Source: Olsenella_L kribbiana (GTDB taxonomy: Bacteria > Actinomycetota > Coriobacteriia > Coriobacteriales > Atopobiaceae). From it: 64,000 bases of DNA. The DNA lies in assembly GCF_036408795.1 (NCBI RefSeq), contig NZ_JAZGJP010000003.1:62001-126000 (forward strand). Direction: 5' to 3'. Numbering within the stretch: the first letter of the stretch is position 1; every line of letters begins with the position of its first letter. A program made the translations under genes and the position numbers. Below, piece by piece: positions 56,709 to 64,000 of the stretch. A model generated the notes under the pieces. It had not been told where the DNA came from, ran no database searches, and saw only the letters and a program-made list of their open reading frames with translations.

Positions 56709-57306
56709 CAGCGCTACCTACTTCCGCAAGGTACTTCTCGGCCAGCTGACGCTGCTGATCCTGGGTCAGTCCATCGCCGATGATCTTGCTGGCGATTTCG
56801 ACCGAGAGGTCGACGACAGAGCTGGAAATCTCGATCATGGCCTTGTGGCGCTCGGAATCGACCACATCATGGGCCTTTGCGACGGTTGCGGCTGCATCCT
56901 TCTGGGCCTTGGCAAGCACCTTGGAGCGCTCGGCTTCGGCCTCCTTCTTTGCAGCTGCGACAATCTCGTCGGCCTGGCGGTTGGCATCTGCGAGACGCTT
57001 CTCGTATTCCTTCTTCGTCGCCTCGGCATCTGCCTTTGCCTTTGCGGCATCGTCCAGATCGCCCTTGATCTTGGCCTCGCGGGCATCCATTGCCTTCAGC
57101 ACGGAAGGCCAGGCGAACTTCGCGAGAACGATCCAGATGATGATGAAGGCGATGCAGGCCGGGATGAACTCTGCCGGCCTCGGCATGAGCAGTGCCATGC
57201 CGCCCGAAGACTCCTCAGCAAATGCCAGCGTCGGGAGCGCAAAGGCGACGACGCCCGCCGCGCTCGCAGCTATACCGCGGAAGAAGCTGTTGTTCTTCAA
57301 ATCCAT
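56692..57306 (-). CDS. atpF: ATP synthase Fo subunit b
   Basis: A 204-residue stator subunit. The membrane helix (PACIAFIIIWIVLAKFAW, residues about 48-65) is followed by a long alanine- and lysine-rich coiled coil (DDAAKAKADAEATKKEYEKR ...). The first 30 residues (RGIAASAAGVVAFALPTLAFA) look like a cleavable signal peptide ahead of that helix, common in actinobacterial b subunits. The ATG at 57304-57306 has AGAGGGAG upstream. Confidence 0.95.
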   Translation of the reverse strand: MDLKNNSFFRGIAASAAGVVAFALPTLAFAEESSGGMALLMPRPAEFIPACIAFIIIWIVLAKFAWPSVLKAMDAREAKIKGDLDDAAKAKADAEATKKEYEKRLADANRQADEIVAAAKKEAEAERSKVLAKAQKDAAATVAKAHDVVDSERHKAMIEISSSVVDLSVEIASKIIGDGLTQDQQRQLAEKYLAEVGSADGKQE

Positions 57307-57337
57307 ATTGCTCCCTCTTTCCGCTTGCTGGCCTGGA

Positions 57338-57526
57338 CTACATAATCGAGACGACGAAGCCAATCAGGCACAGAGCCTCGATGAATGCAGCTGCCAGGAT
57401 GAAGACGGTAAAGAGTCGACCCTGGACCTCGGGCTGGCGAGCCATGCTGTTTGCAACGTTGGCTGCAGAGAGGCCGATACCAAGTGCTGCACCAATGACG
57501 CAGAGACCGTAGCCAATAACGTTCAC
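57338..57526 (-). CDS. atpE: ATP synthase Fo subunit c (short form)
   Basis: A 62-residue rotor-ring subunit: two membrane helices joined by the polar loop ARQPEVQGR, with the ion-binding Glu50 in AAAFIEALCLIGF. No glutamine or Ser/Thr of the Na+-binding signature is seen, so protons are the likely ion. It is about ten residues shorter at the N-terminus than most c subunits. It starts at a GTG only four bases after GGAGG; no longer in-frame start with a site exists upstream. Neighbours are atpB (90 bases) and atpF (31 bases). Confidence 0.95.
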   Translation of the reverse strand: MNVIGYGLCVIGAALGIGLSAANVANSMARQPEVQGRLFTVFILAAAFIEALCLIGFVVSIM

Positions 57527-57616
57527 GATTCCTCCTTTGTCATTCGCCAGTCCTTATGGCCGGCGAATACCGAACTATGTACTAGCAGGAAGTCCCTGCG
57601 AGTAACCTCGAAGCTA

Positions 57617-58426
57617 TTATTCTTCCGTGCTCTCGGCGCCATTGATGTAGACGGCAGAAAGCAGAGTAAAGATATACGCCTGGATGAAGGCGATCATGAG
57701 CTCGACGCCGTAGATCATGATGAGCAGGACCATCCAGAGGGCAGACATGGCGCCCGTGCCGACTGCAGCGGCAGAGATCGCACCATTGATGAGCGGCTCG
57801 AGGAAGATCGTGCACATGATTGCGAAGGTGCCCATGACGACATGGCCTGCGAACATGTTGCAGAAAAGACGGACGGCAAGCGTGATCAGGCGAAGGAACG
57901 TCGAGAAGACTTCGATGATCCACACGACGACACGGATCGGAAGCATGAGGCCGGAAGGCGCGAGGCTCTTCACATAGCCCCAGAGGCCCTTCTTGCGCAC
58001 GCCGATGTAGATGAAGTAGCAGAACGACATGAGCGCGATGGCGCCCGTGACACCGGTGGAGCCGGTGCCCGGCTTCCACGTCGGCAGCATGCCGATGTAG
58101 TTGCCGAAGAGAACGAAGAAGAAGAGCGTTGCAAGGAACGGGAAGTGCTTCCTCCACGTATCGCCGAGCATTGCCTTCGCGATATCGTTTCTGACGAACT
58201 CGATCAGGTACTCGACGCCGTTCACGAAGACGCCGTGCGGCACGAGGCTCGCGCTCTGCTTCTTCGTGAAGACGAGCAGCACAGCTACGCACAGAGCGCA
58301 TGCAACGAGGAGCCAGAACGTATAGATCGTCAGGCCGAACGTCGTATCGCCGACAACCGCAGTCGGATAGAACGTATTTATGAGCTCGCTCATCGAATTC
58401 GAGACTTCGGCAAAGGCTTCGCCCAC
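57617..58426 (-). CDS. atpB: ATP synthase Fo subunit a
   Basis: A 269-residue membrane subunit forming the proton half-channels next to the c ring. The essential Arg186 lies in ITLAVRLFCNMFAGH; the last helices carry IYGVELMIAFIQAYIFTLLS. Five to six membrane helices. It starts at a GTG with AAGGGAAG upstream and lies 34 bases after the atpI-like gene. Confidence 0.96.
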   Translation of the reverse strand: MGEAFAEVSNSMSELINTFYPTAVVGDTTFGLTIYTFWLLVACALCVAVLLVFTKKQSASLVPHGVFVNGVEYLIEFVRNDIAKAMLGDTWRKHFPFLATLFFFVLFGNYIGMLPTWKPGTGSTGVTGAIALMSFCYFIYIGVRKKGLWGYVKSLAPSGLMLPIRVVVWIIEVFSTFLRLITLAVRLFCNMFAGHVVMGTFAIMCTIFLEPLINGAISAAAVGTGAMSALWMVLLIMIYGVELMIAFIQAYIFTLLSAVYINGAESTEE

Positions 58427-58460
58427 GATGACTACTTCCCTTCACTCACACATATCATGC

Positions 58461-58733
58461 TCAGTCTGAAGAGAGGGCGGAGCGTATGGCTTCGACTACC
58501 CATGCAGACAGGAACACGCCTATTGCTGATACCCCAAACATCAGGACATCTTTCGGTTTCAGCACGTACACCATAACAAACGCAGCCATCAGGAGAGCAA
58601 AGGAGAACACGGCTGCACCGAAGGCACGGCCCAGGCGCGCTTCTATCCTCTTCCTCCTGACCAGCTCCAGAAGGACAACGCCTGGCAGCGCCGCCAGAAG
58701 GCCACACATGAGCCCTGCCGCGGTCACGCCCAA
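58461..58733 (-). CDS. AtpI-like ATP synthase assembly protein
   Basis: A 90-residue protein with three to four predicted membrane helices (AAGLMCGLLAALPGVVLLEL, GAAVFSFALLMAAFVMVYVL, MFGVSAIGVFLSAWVVEAI) as the first gene of the atp operon, the place of atpI, whose product helps assemble the c ring. Sequence identity to known AtpI cannot be judged by eye, so the call rests on position and topology. I use a TTG start because AAGGAGG lies six bases upstream; a GTG two codons later is the alternative. Confidence 0.7.
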   Translation of the reverse strand: MGVTAAGLMCGLLAALPGVVLLELVRRKRIEARLGRAFGAAVFSFALLMAAFVMVYVLKPKDVLMFGVSAIGVFLSAWVVEAIRSALSSD

Positions 58734-58781
58734 GCGCTACCTCCTTCTTGCTGCAGCATTCGCGCTGAAAAACGTCTTCAG

Positions 58782-58810
58782 ACAATATTCGTACCCACCG
58801 AGAATGTCCA
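58782..58810 (-). promoter_or_regulatory. promoter of the ATP synthase operon
   Basis: On the minus strand TGGACA (58805-58810, five of six matches to the -35 consensus), a 17-base spacer and TATTGT (58782-58787, four of six to the -10) lie about 50 bases before the first atp gene. Confidence 0.55.
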
Positions 58811-58900
58811 CTCATCCACCTAAACTCGGGTCTGCACCTCAGTTTCGACACATTTCTGACTTGCGTTCAAAAACAGGAGACACCCCCGGTGGGAACGGAA

Positions 58901-59545
58901 TTACTTCGTGCCGTAGATGCGGTCTCCCGCATCGCCCAGGCCCGGCAGGATGTAGGCATCCTTGTTGAGCTCGCGGTCGAGCGCGCAGGTGTAGAGGCGC
59001 ACATCCGGGTCGTAGTCGAGGACAGCGTGCACGCCTTCGGGAGCAGAGACGAGCGTGAGCGCACGGATGTCCTTCACGCCGGCCTCCCGCAGGAACTGGA
59101 TTGCCGCTGTCATGGATCCGCCCGTGGCAAGCATCGGGTCGACGATCAGGCAGGTGCGCTTGTCCACATCGGGCGGGAACTTGCAGTAGTACTGGTGCGG
59201 CTCATGCGTCTCGGGATCGCGGTACATGCCCACGTGTCCCACGCGGGCAGACGGCACGAGGTCGAGGATGCCATCGACCATGCCCAGTCCTGCACGCAGG
59301 ATCGGGATGATGGCGACCTTTTTGCCGGCGATGCGCTTGCAGACCGTCTTCTCGAGCGGGGTCTCGACCTCGACATCCTCGAGCGGGAAGTCGCGCATGG
59401 CCTCATAGCCCTCGAAGATGGCAAGCTCGGTCACGAGCTCGCGGAACTGCTTCGTGCTCGTGTTCTTGTCGCGCAGGATGTGGAGCTTGTGCTGCACGAG
59501 CGGGTGGTCGATGATCTGAAAGCGTGGATCGTTGATTTCTGCCAT
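58901..59545 (-). CDS. upp: uracil phosphoribosyltransferase
   Basis: A 214-residue salvage enzyme converting uracil and PRPP to UMP. Marks: VQHKLHILRDKNTSTKQFRE, PILRAGLGMVDGILDLVPSA, the PRPP loop LIVDPMLATGGSM and the uracil-binding end YILPGLGDAGDRIYGTK. The ATG at 59543-59545 has GAGGGG upstream and starts 2 bases after the rpiB stop; a GTG three codons earlier would overlap rpiB. Forms an operon with rpiB. Confidence 0.97.
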   Translation of the reverse strand: MAEINDPRFQIIDHPLVQHKLHILRDKNTSTKQFRELVTELAIFEGYEAMRDFPLEDVEVETPLEKTVCKRIAGKKVAIIPILRAGLGMVDGILDLVPSARVGHVGMYRDPETHEPHQYYCKFPPDVDKRTCLIVDPMLATGGSMTAAIQFLREAGVKDIRALTLVSAPEGVHAVLDYDPDVRLYTCALDRELNKDAYILPGLGDAGDRIYGTK

Positions 59546-59547
59546 AT

Positions 59548-60018
59548 CTAGCACCCCTCGGAATCGACGCCAGCAAACTTCGGATCGTCCTCGCGCATGA
59601 TCTTCGTGACCCTGCGCTCATGCCTGCCACCCAGAAAGTCGGTCTCGAGGAACGTCTTCACGAAGTCCATGTTGTCGGAAAGCGACACGAAGCGGCCTGA
59701 GAGGCAGATGACATTGGCATTGTTGTGCTGGCGGGCAAGCTCTGCGAACTCATGCGACGTGATCGTCACTGCACGCACGCCCGGCACCTTGTCAGCCGTG
59801 ATGGCCATGCCGAGGCCGGTACCGCAGATGAGGACGCCGAAATCGGCCTCTCCTGCTGCAACCTTGCGCGCCACCTTGTCGGCGTAGTCAGGATAGTCCA
59901 CGGAATCGAAGCTCTCAGGCCCGAGGTCTTCCACCTCATGGCCCAGAGACTCGATGAACTGCACCATAGGCGGCTTGAAGCCGTATCCGCCATGGTCGGA
60001 TGCTATGGCAATGCGCAC
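59548..60018 (-). CDS. rpiB: ribose-5-phosphate isomerase B
   Basis: A 156-residue enzyme interconverting ribose-5- and ribulose-5-phosphate, supplying ribose-phosphate for PRPP. It starts MRIAIASDHGGYGFKPPMV, has the catalytic Cys65 in VLICGTGLGMAI at the family's exact place, and NANVICLSGRF. The ATG has AAAGGAG upstream. Cotranscription with upp joins ribose-phosphate production to nucleotide salvage. Confidence 0.97.
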   Translation of the reverse strand: MRIAIASDHGGYGFKPPMVQFIESLGHEVEDLGPESFDSVDYPDYADKVARKVAAGEADFGVLICGTGLGMAITADKVPGVRAVTITSHEFAELARQHNNANVICLSGRFVSLSDNMDFVKTFLETDFLGGRHERRVTKIMREDDPKFAGVDSEGC

Positions 60019-60094
60019 GTCGTGCTCCTTTCAAAGGCTATACCTCTTTCGATTATGGCACCAAACGCGCAGCTTGGCTATGTGCGCTCCTGCC

Positions 60095-61576
60095 TCACGA
60101 GAGGGCACGCTCAACAGCGCGGCGCCACCCTGCGATGAGGCGCGTGCGCTCTTCCTCTTGCATCTCGGGCACGAATGTACGCTCGATGCTCCGGAGCTGG
60201 CAGAGCTCTTTGCGCGAGCCCCAGACGCCTGTGGCGAGCCCTGCGATATAGGCGGCACCGAGAGCCGTCGTCTCGCCGACTGCGCAGCGCACGACATTTG
60301 CCTGGAGCAGGTCCGCCTGGAACTGCATGATGAAGTCATTGCGCGACGCTCCGCCGTCGACCTCGAGCGAGGAGAGCGAAGACGAAGTGTTCCCGAACAT
60401 GGCCTCGGCGATATCGTAGGTTTGGTACGCAAGGGACTCGCAGGCAGCGCGCACGATGTGCGCCCGCTTCGTGCCGCGCGTGAGGCCGCACAAAAGGCCT
60501 CTGGCATCTGCGTCCCACCAGGGTGCACCGAGTCCCGTGAATGCAGGAACGAGATAGCAGCCCTGCGTATCTGGAATGGAGAGTGCAATGTCTGCCGTCT
60601 CCTGCGCAGAGGAGATGAGGCCCACGTCGTCTCTCAGCCACTGAATGACCGTGCCGGCATTGAAGACAGAGCCTTCGAGCGCATAGGCGATCTCTGAGCC
60701 CTGGGCGATGCCGATTGTCGTGACAAGACCATGGTCAGAAAGCTTCGGCTCGGCACCGACATTTGCAAGCAGGAAGCAGCCCGTGCCATACGTGTTCTTG
60801 GCAGATCCCGACGCAAAGCAGCAGTGGCCGAAGAGCGCTGCCTGCTGGTCGCCTACGACACCCGTGATCGGAGGCCTGTGCGAGAGGATATTGTGCGTCA
60901 CATAGCCGAAGTCGCCATCCGATGGCTTTGCCTCAGGCAGGAGATTCATGGGCACGCCGACAAGATCGCACAGCTCCTTGTCCCAGCAGAGCTTCGTGAT
61001 ATCGAAGAGCATTGTGCGCGAGGCATTCGTATAGTCTGTCGCATGCACCTTGTGCGCCGTGAGGTTCCAGACAAGCCACGTATCGATCGTGCCGGCCAGA
61101 AGCTTTCCTGCCTCCGCATCAGCACGCGCTCTCTCCACATGGTCCAGGATCCAGGCAATCTTCGTGCCCGAGAAGTATGGGTCGGGGATGAGGCCGCACT
61201 TCTTGTGGATGAGCTCCCCTGCCCCTTCGTCCAAAAGCTTCTGGATCTGGGGCGCCGTGCGGCGGCACTGCCACACGATTGCGTTGTAGATAGGATGCCC
61301 CGTCTCCTTGTCCCAGACGACCGTCGTCTCGCGCTGGTTCGCAATCGAGACCGCAGCAAGCCGGTCCGAATGGATGCCGGTCTTGAACTGCACCTCGACC
61401 ATGCAAGCCACGATGCCCGAGGCGATCTCTTCGGGATCCTGCTCGACCCAGCCCGGATGAGGATAGAAGTTCTTGATCGGGCGGCTGGCCTGTCCGACAG
61501 GCTTTCCTTCCTCGTCGAAGATGATGGCACGCACGCTCGTCGTTCCGGCATCGAGCGACATGATATAGCGGGACAT
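60095..61576 (-). CDS. glpK: glycerol kinase
   Basis: A 493-residue FGGY-family kinase phosphorylating glycerol to glycerol-3-phosphate. Marks: MSLDAGTTSVRAIIFDEEGK, PHPGWVEQDPEEI, QRETTVVWDKETG, the ATP region NTYGTGCFLL, and VDGGASRNDFIMQFQADLL. It stands alone, with no glpF or glpD beside it. GGAGGC lies upstream of the ATG. It is divergent from the PTS gene. Confidence 0.97.
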   Translation of the reverse strand: MSRYIMSLDAGTTSVRAIIFDEEGKPVGQASRPIKNFYPHPGWVEQDPEEIASGIVACMVEVQFKTGIHSDRLAAVSIANQRETTVVWDKETGHPIYNAIVWQCRRTAPQIQKLLDEGAGELIHKKCGLIPDPYFSGTKIAWILDHVERARADAEAGKLLAGTIDTWLVWNLTAHKVHATDYTNASRTMLFDITKLCWDKELCDLVGVPMNLLPEAKPSDGDFGYVTHNILSHRPPITGVVGDQQAALFGHCCFASGSAKNTYGTGCFLLANVGAEPKLSDHGLVTTIGIAQGSEIAYALEGSVFNAGTVIQWLRDDVGLISSAQETADIALSIPDTQGCYLVPAFTGLGAPWWDADARGLLCGLTRGTKRAHIVRAACESLAYQTYDIAEAMFGNTSSSLSSLEVDGGASRNDFIMQFQADLLQANVVRCAVGETTALGAAYIAGLATGVWGSRKELCQLRSIERTFVPEMQEEERTRLIAGWRRAVERALS

Positions 61577-61731
61577 GGGCTGCCTCCTGGGATGGCTTCC
61601 TCCGAACAGACGCCCCCATTCTGCGAGCCAAGGCCGCAGAAAACACTACCAGTTCCGCAGACGTCATCCCGCTCTCGGTTGAACTCCGCCTTCTGCCGCC
61701 CACCCGCGAAATCCTGCCGTTCGCTGATTCT

Positions 61732-61801
61732 GATTCATCGATTCAGATATTGCTGAATCATTTATCTATTCTGATTCATTGTAGACTGGTTCGGCGATTC
61801 A
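61732..61801. promoter_or_regulatory. GATTCA box array upstream of the PTS gene
   Basis: GATTCA occurs at 61732-61737, 61740-61745, 61773-61778 and 61796-61801, and inverted (TGAATC) at 61754-61759; the second and third make a perfect GATTCA-N8-TGAATC palindrome. The stretch is AT-rich and lies 30-100 bases before the PTS start, so it is probably a multi-site operator controlling the PTS gene or the divergent glpK. It is not a BglG-type RAT sequence. The regulator is unknown. Confidence 0.5.
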
Positions 61802-61831
61802 GATCGCCCGGATGAGCAAAGGAGAAGTGGG

Positions 61832-62706
61832 GTGGCAGATTACAAGGCTCTTGCCCAGACCATCGTGGACAACGTCGGAGGAGCGAACAACGTACGCGCC
61901 CTCACGCACTGCGTGACAAGGCTGCGCTTCACGCTCAAGAATCCGAAGCTGACAAAGACAGATGTGCCCGAGAAGACCGATGGTGTCATCAAGGTCATCG
62001 AAGCCGGCGGCCAGTACCAGGTCGTCGTCGGCGCCAAGGTCACAGGCCTCTACGACGAGATCCTGGCAGACTTTGACGTCCAGGGTGCAGGCGCGGTCGA
62101 GCCAGCACCGGCAGAGGCAGACGGAGATGCGAAGAACAACGCCGTGAACCGCCTCATGGGCACGATGTCCGCCATCCTCATGCCGACGCTTCCGGTCCTT
62201 ACCGCAGCCGGCATCATCAAGGGCCTCGTCGCCCTCTTTGCTGCCCTCGGCATCCTCTCCACGACAGACGGCATCTACATGGTCTTCTACGCCGTCGGCG
62301 ATGGCTTCTTCTACTTCCTGCCGATCATGCTCGGCTACACGGCAGCGAAGCACTTCCACTGCAACGAGTTCATCGGCGCCACGATCGGCGCTGCCCTCGT
62401 CTATCCGAACATGGTGAATATCGCGACGACGCTTCCGGTCGCAGGCTCGCTCTTTGCCGGGACGCCGTTCCAGATGGACTTCTACAACACGTTCTTCGGC
62501 ATCCCTATCGTCATGCCTGGCTCTGGCTATACGTCCCCTGTCGTCCCGATCATGATTGCCGTCTGGTTCGCCTCGATCCTGGAGCATGCCTTCAGGAAGC
62601 ACCTCAATGAGATGGTGCGCGACCTCCTGACCCCGCTCTTCGTGCTTGCGATCTCCGTGCCTGTGACCTACCTCGTGATGGCCCCGTCGTCCAGGGCATC
62701 TGCGGC
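61832..62706 (+). pseudogene. beta-glucoside-type PTS EIIBC, frameshifted and split by an IS element
   Basis: The first 292 codons of a PTS transporter. Residues 1-85 are an EIIB domain with the phosphocysteine Cys27 (LTHCVTRLRFTL); residues about 105-290 are the start of an EIIC channel of the glucose/sucrose/beta-glucoside family (IFMPTLPVL-like ILMPTLPVLTAAG, FIGATIGAALVYPN, GYTSPVVPIM). Up to VTYLVM the protein is normal. Then one G seems missing at 62680-62681: adding it restores GPVVQGICG in place of APSSRASAA. Twenty-six bases on, the sequence joins the IS end at 62707. The rest of the gene must lie beyond the element. The start is GTG with AAAGGAG upstream. Confidence 0.8.
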
Positions 62707-62860
62707 TTGACACTCCCCATGGCTAGAGCCAGGGGATTCTCGCTTCACAGCAGATAGCCTTTCCCCGCTTTCGCGGGGATGGGTCTTACGCCTGCTCCAC
62801 GAGCGTTCGGGGCACTCGCGCGCCCCCGGTTCCCGCAAGCCCTGCGGTACCGTTTCCTTC
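62707..62860 (-). ncRNA. omegaRNA (reRNA) overlapping the tnpB 3' end and IS right end
   Basis: In the family, an RNA starting inside the tnpB 3' end and running past the element's right end binds TnpB and guides it. The minus strand here has a GC hairpin CCCCGC/GCGGGG (62763-62778) followed by the terminal hairpin and the GAGTGTCAA end at 62707. The 5' boundary is not visible and 62860 is a guess. The guide would be the next bases after 62707 on the minus strand, antisense PTS sequence. Confidence 0.5.
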
Positions 62861-63967
62861 CGCCAGCAGCCTCGCGCCCTCGGCGGCGATGTTCTTCGCC
62901 GCGTTGAGGTCGCGGTCGTGGCGGGCCCCGCAGGCGGGGCAGGTCCACTCCTCGACGCCCAGCACGACGTTCTTGTTCACGTAGCCGCAGCACGAGCACG
63001 TCTTGCTTGACGGGTAGAACCTCCCCACCTTCACGAAGGCACGCCCGTACCAGGCGCACTTGTACTCGAGCTGGCGGGCCATCTCGGACATGGAGGCATC
63101 GGACACCGCCTTGGCGAGGTGGCGGCTCTTCTCCATGCCAGCCACGTTCAGGTCCTCGACGGCGATGGCTTGGCTCTCGCGCACCGCGCTCGTCGTGGCC
63201 TTGTGGATGGCGTCCTTCCTCTGGTTCGCAATCTTCTCATGGACGCGGGCCACCCGGACCCGCTGCTTGCTCCGCCTGTTGGAGCCCTTCCTCTTCCTCG
63301 ACAGCCTCCTCTGCTCCCGCGCCAGCCTCTTCTCTGACTTGGCGAGGCTCCTGGGGCTGGCGACAGCCTTGCCGACCGAACGCGCCATGAGGCAGCGGAT
63401 GCCGGCGTCTATGCCCATGACCTCGACAGGGCCTTCCGGCATGTCGGGCGCAGGGCAGCCCGTGCAGCAGACGGTGACGAAGTATTTGCCCGTCGGCGTC
63501 CGCTTGACGGTGGCGTTCACGACGCGGCCCTCGGGCATGCGCGAGACGCGGGCCTTCACCGTGCCGAGCTTCGGCAGCCTGATATGGCCGGCATCCGGCA
63601 CGGCTATCCCCCAGTTGGTGCGGTAGCTCTGGCGGCTGTCGCGCTTGGACTTGAAGCGGGGGTAGCCAGGCTTGCCGCCGGTCTTGCAGCGGCGGAAGAA
63701 CCCGTCGAAGGCCCTGCCCAGGTTCACCACGGCCTGCTGGAGCGCGTGCGAGTCCACCTCGGAGAGCCAGGGGGCCTCTTCCCCCTTCCAGGCGGTGACG
63801 AGCTTCTGGAGCTGGTAGACGGTAGGCGACTTGCCCGTCTTCTCGTACTGCTCCCTTTTCGTCTCCAGGCACCTGTTGTAGACCCACCGGCAGCAGCCGA
63901 AGGTCCGCTCGATGAGGGCGCACTGGTCTGCGCTGGGATAGATGCGGTATTCGTAGGCCCTCTCCAT
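62786..63967 (-). CDS. tnpB: RNA-guided transposon nuclease TnpB (IS200/IS605 OrfB)
   Basis: A full-length 393-residue TnpB. The N-terminal helix-turn-helix part is YRIYPSADQCALIERTFGCC. The RuvC-like nuclease has all three acids: Asp187 (VEVMGIDAGI), Glu271 (IAVEDLNVAGM) and Asp353 (HDRDLNAAKNI). The zinc finger is Cys324/Cys327 (CSCCG) with Cys343/Cys346 (CPACG). A basic arginine-lysine bridge region (REQRRLSRKRKGSNRRSKQR) lies between. TnpB is known to cut DNA next to a short TAM using an omegaRNA guide. Nothing in the sequence suggests loss of function. It begins two bases after a TAG that ends a probable tnpA. Confidence 0.95.
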   Translation of the reverse strand: MERAYEYRIYPSADQCALIERTFGCCRWVYNRCLETKREQYEKTGKSPTVYQLQKLVTAWKGEEAPWLSEVDSHALQQAVVNLGRAFDGFFRRCKTGGKPGYPRFKSKRDSRQSYRTNWGIAVPDAGHIRLPKLGTVKARVSRMPEGRVVNATVKRTPTGKYFVTVCCTGCPAPDMPEGPVEVMGIDAGIRCLMARSVGKAVASPRSLAKSEKRLAREQRRLSRKRKGSNRRSKQRVRVARVHEKIANQRKDAIHKATTSAVRESQAIAVEDLNVAGMEKSRHLAKAVSDASMSEMARQLEYKCAWYGRAFVKVGRFYPSSKTCSCCGYVNKNVVLGVEEWTCPACGARHDRDLNAAKNIAAEGARLLAEGNGTAGLAGTGGARVPRTLVEQA

Positions 63968-63969
63968 CG

Positions 63970-64000
63970 CTAGACCCCCTTCTGGCTCTCGATGTACTGC
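63970..64000 (-). CDS. probable C-terminus of TnpA (Y1 transposase), partial
   Basis: Directly upstream of tnpB, one frame reads QYIESQKGV and a TAG at 63970-63972, two bases before the tnpB ATG. A short helix ending in Q-Y-I-E/R-x-Q is common at the end of IS200/IS605 TnpA proteins. Only nine residues are inside the window, so the call rests on this and on position. Confidence 0.45.
   Translation of the reverse strand, partial: QYIESQKGV

Larger units (their letters stand above)
62707..64000 (-). mobile_element. IS200/IS605-type element carrying tnpB (right end visible, left end off-window)
   Basis: The right end is seen at 62707: on the minus strand GAATCCCCTGGCTCTAGCCA then TGGGGAGTGTCAA, the terminal hairpin and TCAA edge typical of this family (ISDra2 has GAATCTCACG...GTGGGAGTGTCAA in the same place). 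tnpB reads away from the window edge towards this end, and the last codons of an upstream reading frame, probably tnpA, are at 63970-64000. Such elements have no terminal inverted repeats or target duplications, and none are seen. The left end lies beyond 64000. Confidence 0.85.

Noticed and set aside
62707..62785. CRISPR-like repeat at the IS right end
   Set aside because: The hairpins occur once each; there is no regular repeat-spacer pattern here or elsewhere in the window.

Overview
The window is high-GC chromosomal DNA from a Gram-positive actinobacterium. Three things point to class Coriobacteriia (an Olsenella/Atopobium-like member of the Atopobiaceae or Coriobacteriaceae). First, the surface proteins carry sortase-type C-termini. 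Second, the gene set is typical of the class: one-chain PurL, PFL-family UPF0210 protein, Mbeg1-like lipase, XRE-aminotransferase fusion and fused EcfA-EcfA'. Third, the 16S/23S genes look actinobacterial. The genus is inferred; no database comparison was possible.

Layout. 1-5075: minus-strand pilus/adhesin operon, a giant beta-helix adhesin followed by a SpaA-type backbone pilin, probably continuing left into a sortase. 5.5-10 kb: short-chain dehydrogenase, membrane-bound Mbeg1-like lipase, then a graveyard with a decayed AAA ATPase gene and another probable regulator remnant. 10-14.9 kb: AraC regulator, an esterase-fold protein without its nucleophile serine, a GNAT acetyltransferase, and an HTH-aminotransferase fusion with five GTTCAA boxes upstream. 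15-21 kb: purL, a TPR-like membrane protein, PFL/UPF0210. 21-29.9 kb: lipoprotein, zinc-ribbon protein, a three-gene signalling operon (degenerate sensor, histidine kinase, LuxR regulator), SPFH protein, secreted peptidoglycan hydrolase. 30-34.2 kb: amt-glnK nitrogen module, murB, a membrane protein. 34.3-37.6 kb: FMN riboswitch and a complete riboflavin ECF transporter operon. 37.7-41 kb: prfC, aldo/keto reductase, YbaK-like deacylase. 41.2-46.1 kb: complete rRNA operon on the minus strand (16S-23S-5S) with a 10-N assembly gap near the 23S 5' end. 46.5-50.3 kb: atypical phosphohexomutase with galU, and a DtxR/MntR-type regulator with a homocysteine methyltransferase-like protein that lacks the zinc cysteines. 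50.5-58.8 kb: the whole F1Fo ATP synthase operon with murA as its last gene. 58.9-61.6 kb: upp, rpiB, glpK. 61.8-64 kb: a beta-glucoside-type PTS gene broken by a frameshift and by an IS200/IS605-type element carrying TnpB.

How they fit together. Much of the window is housekeeping: energy (ATP synthase), wall precursors (MurA, MurB, GalU), purine and uracil metabolism, translation (RF3, rRNA) and vitamin uptake. The accessory parts are the pilus locus with a G9 homopolymer that could phase-vary, the decayed genes at 6.4-10 kb, and the TnpB element at the right edge.

The strongest leads are: (i) the TnpB/omegaRNA insertion whose presumptive guide matches the broken PTS gene; (ii) the XRE-aminotransferase fusion with a five-copy box array; (iii) several proteins on familiar folds that have lost catalytic residues (esterase, homocysteine methyltransferase, phosphohexomutase, histidine-kinase-like sensor, PII T-loop tyrosine); and (iv) the G9 tract in the adhesin. 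No CRISPR array and no tRNA gene were seen.
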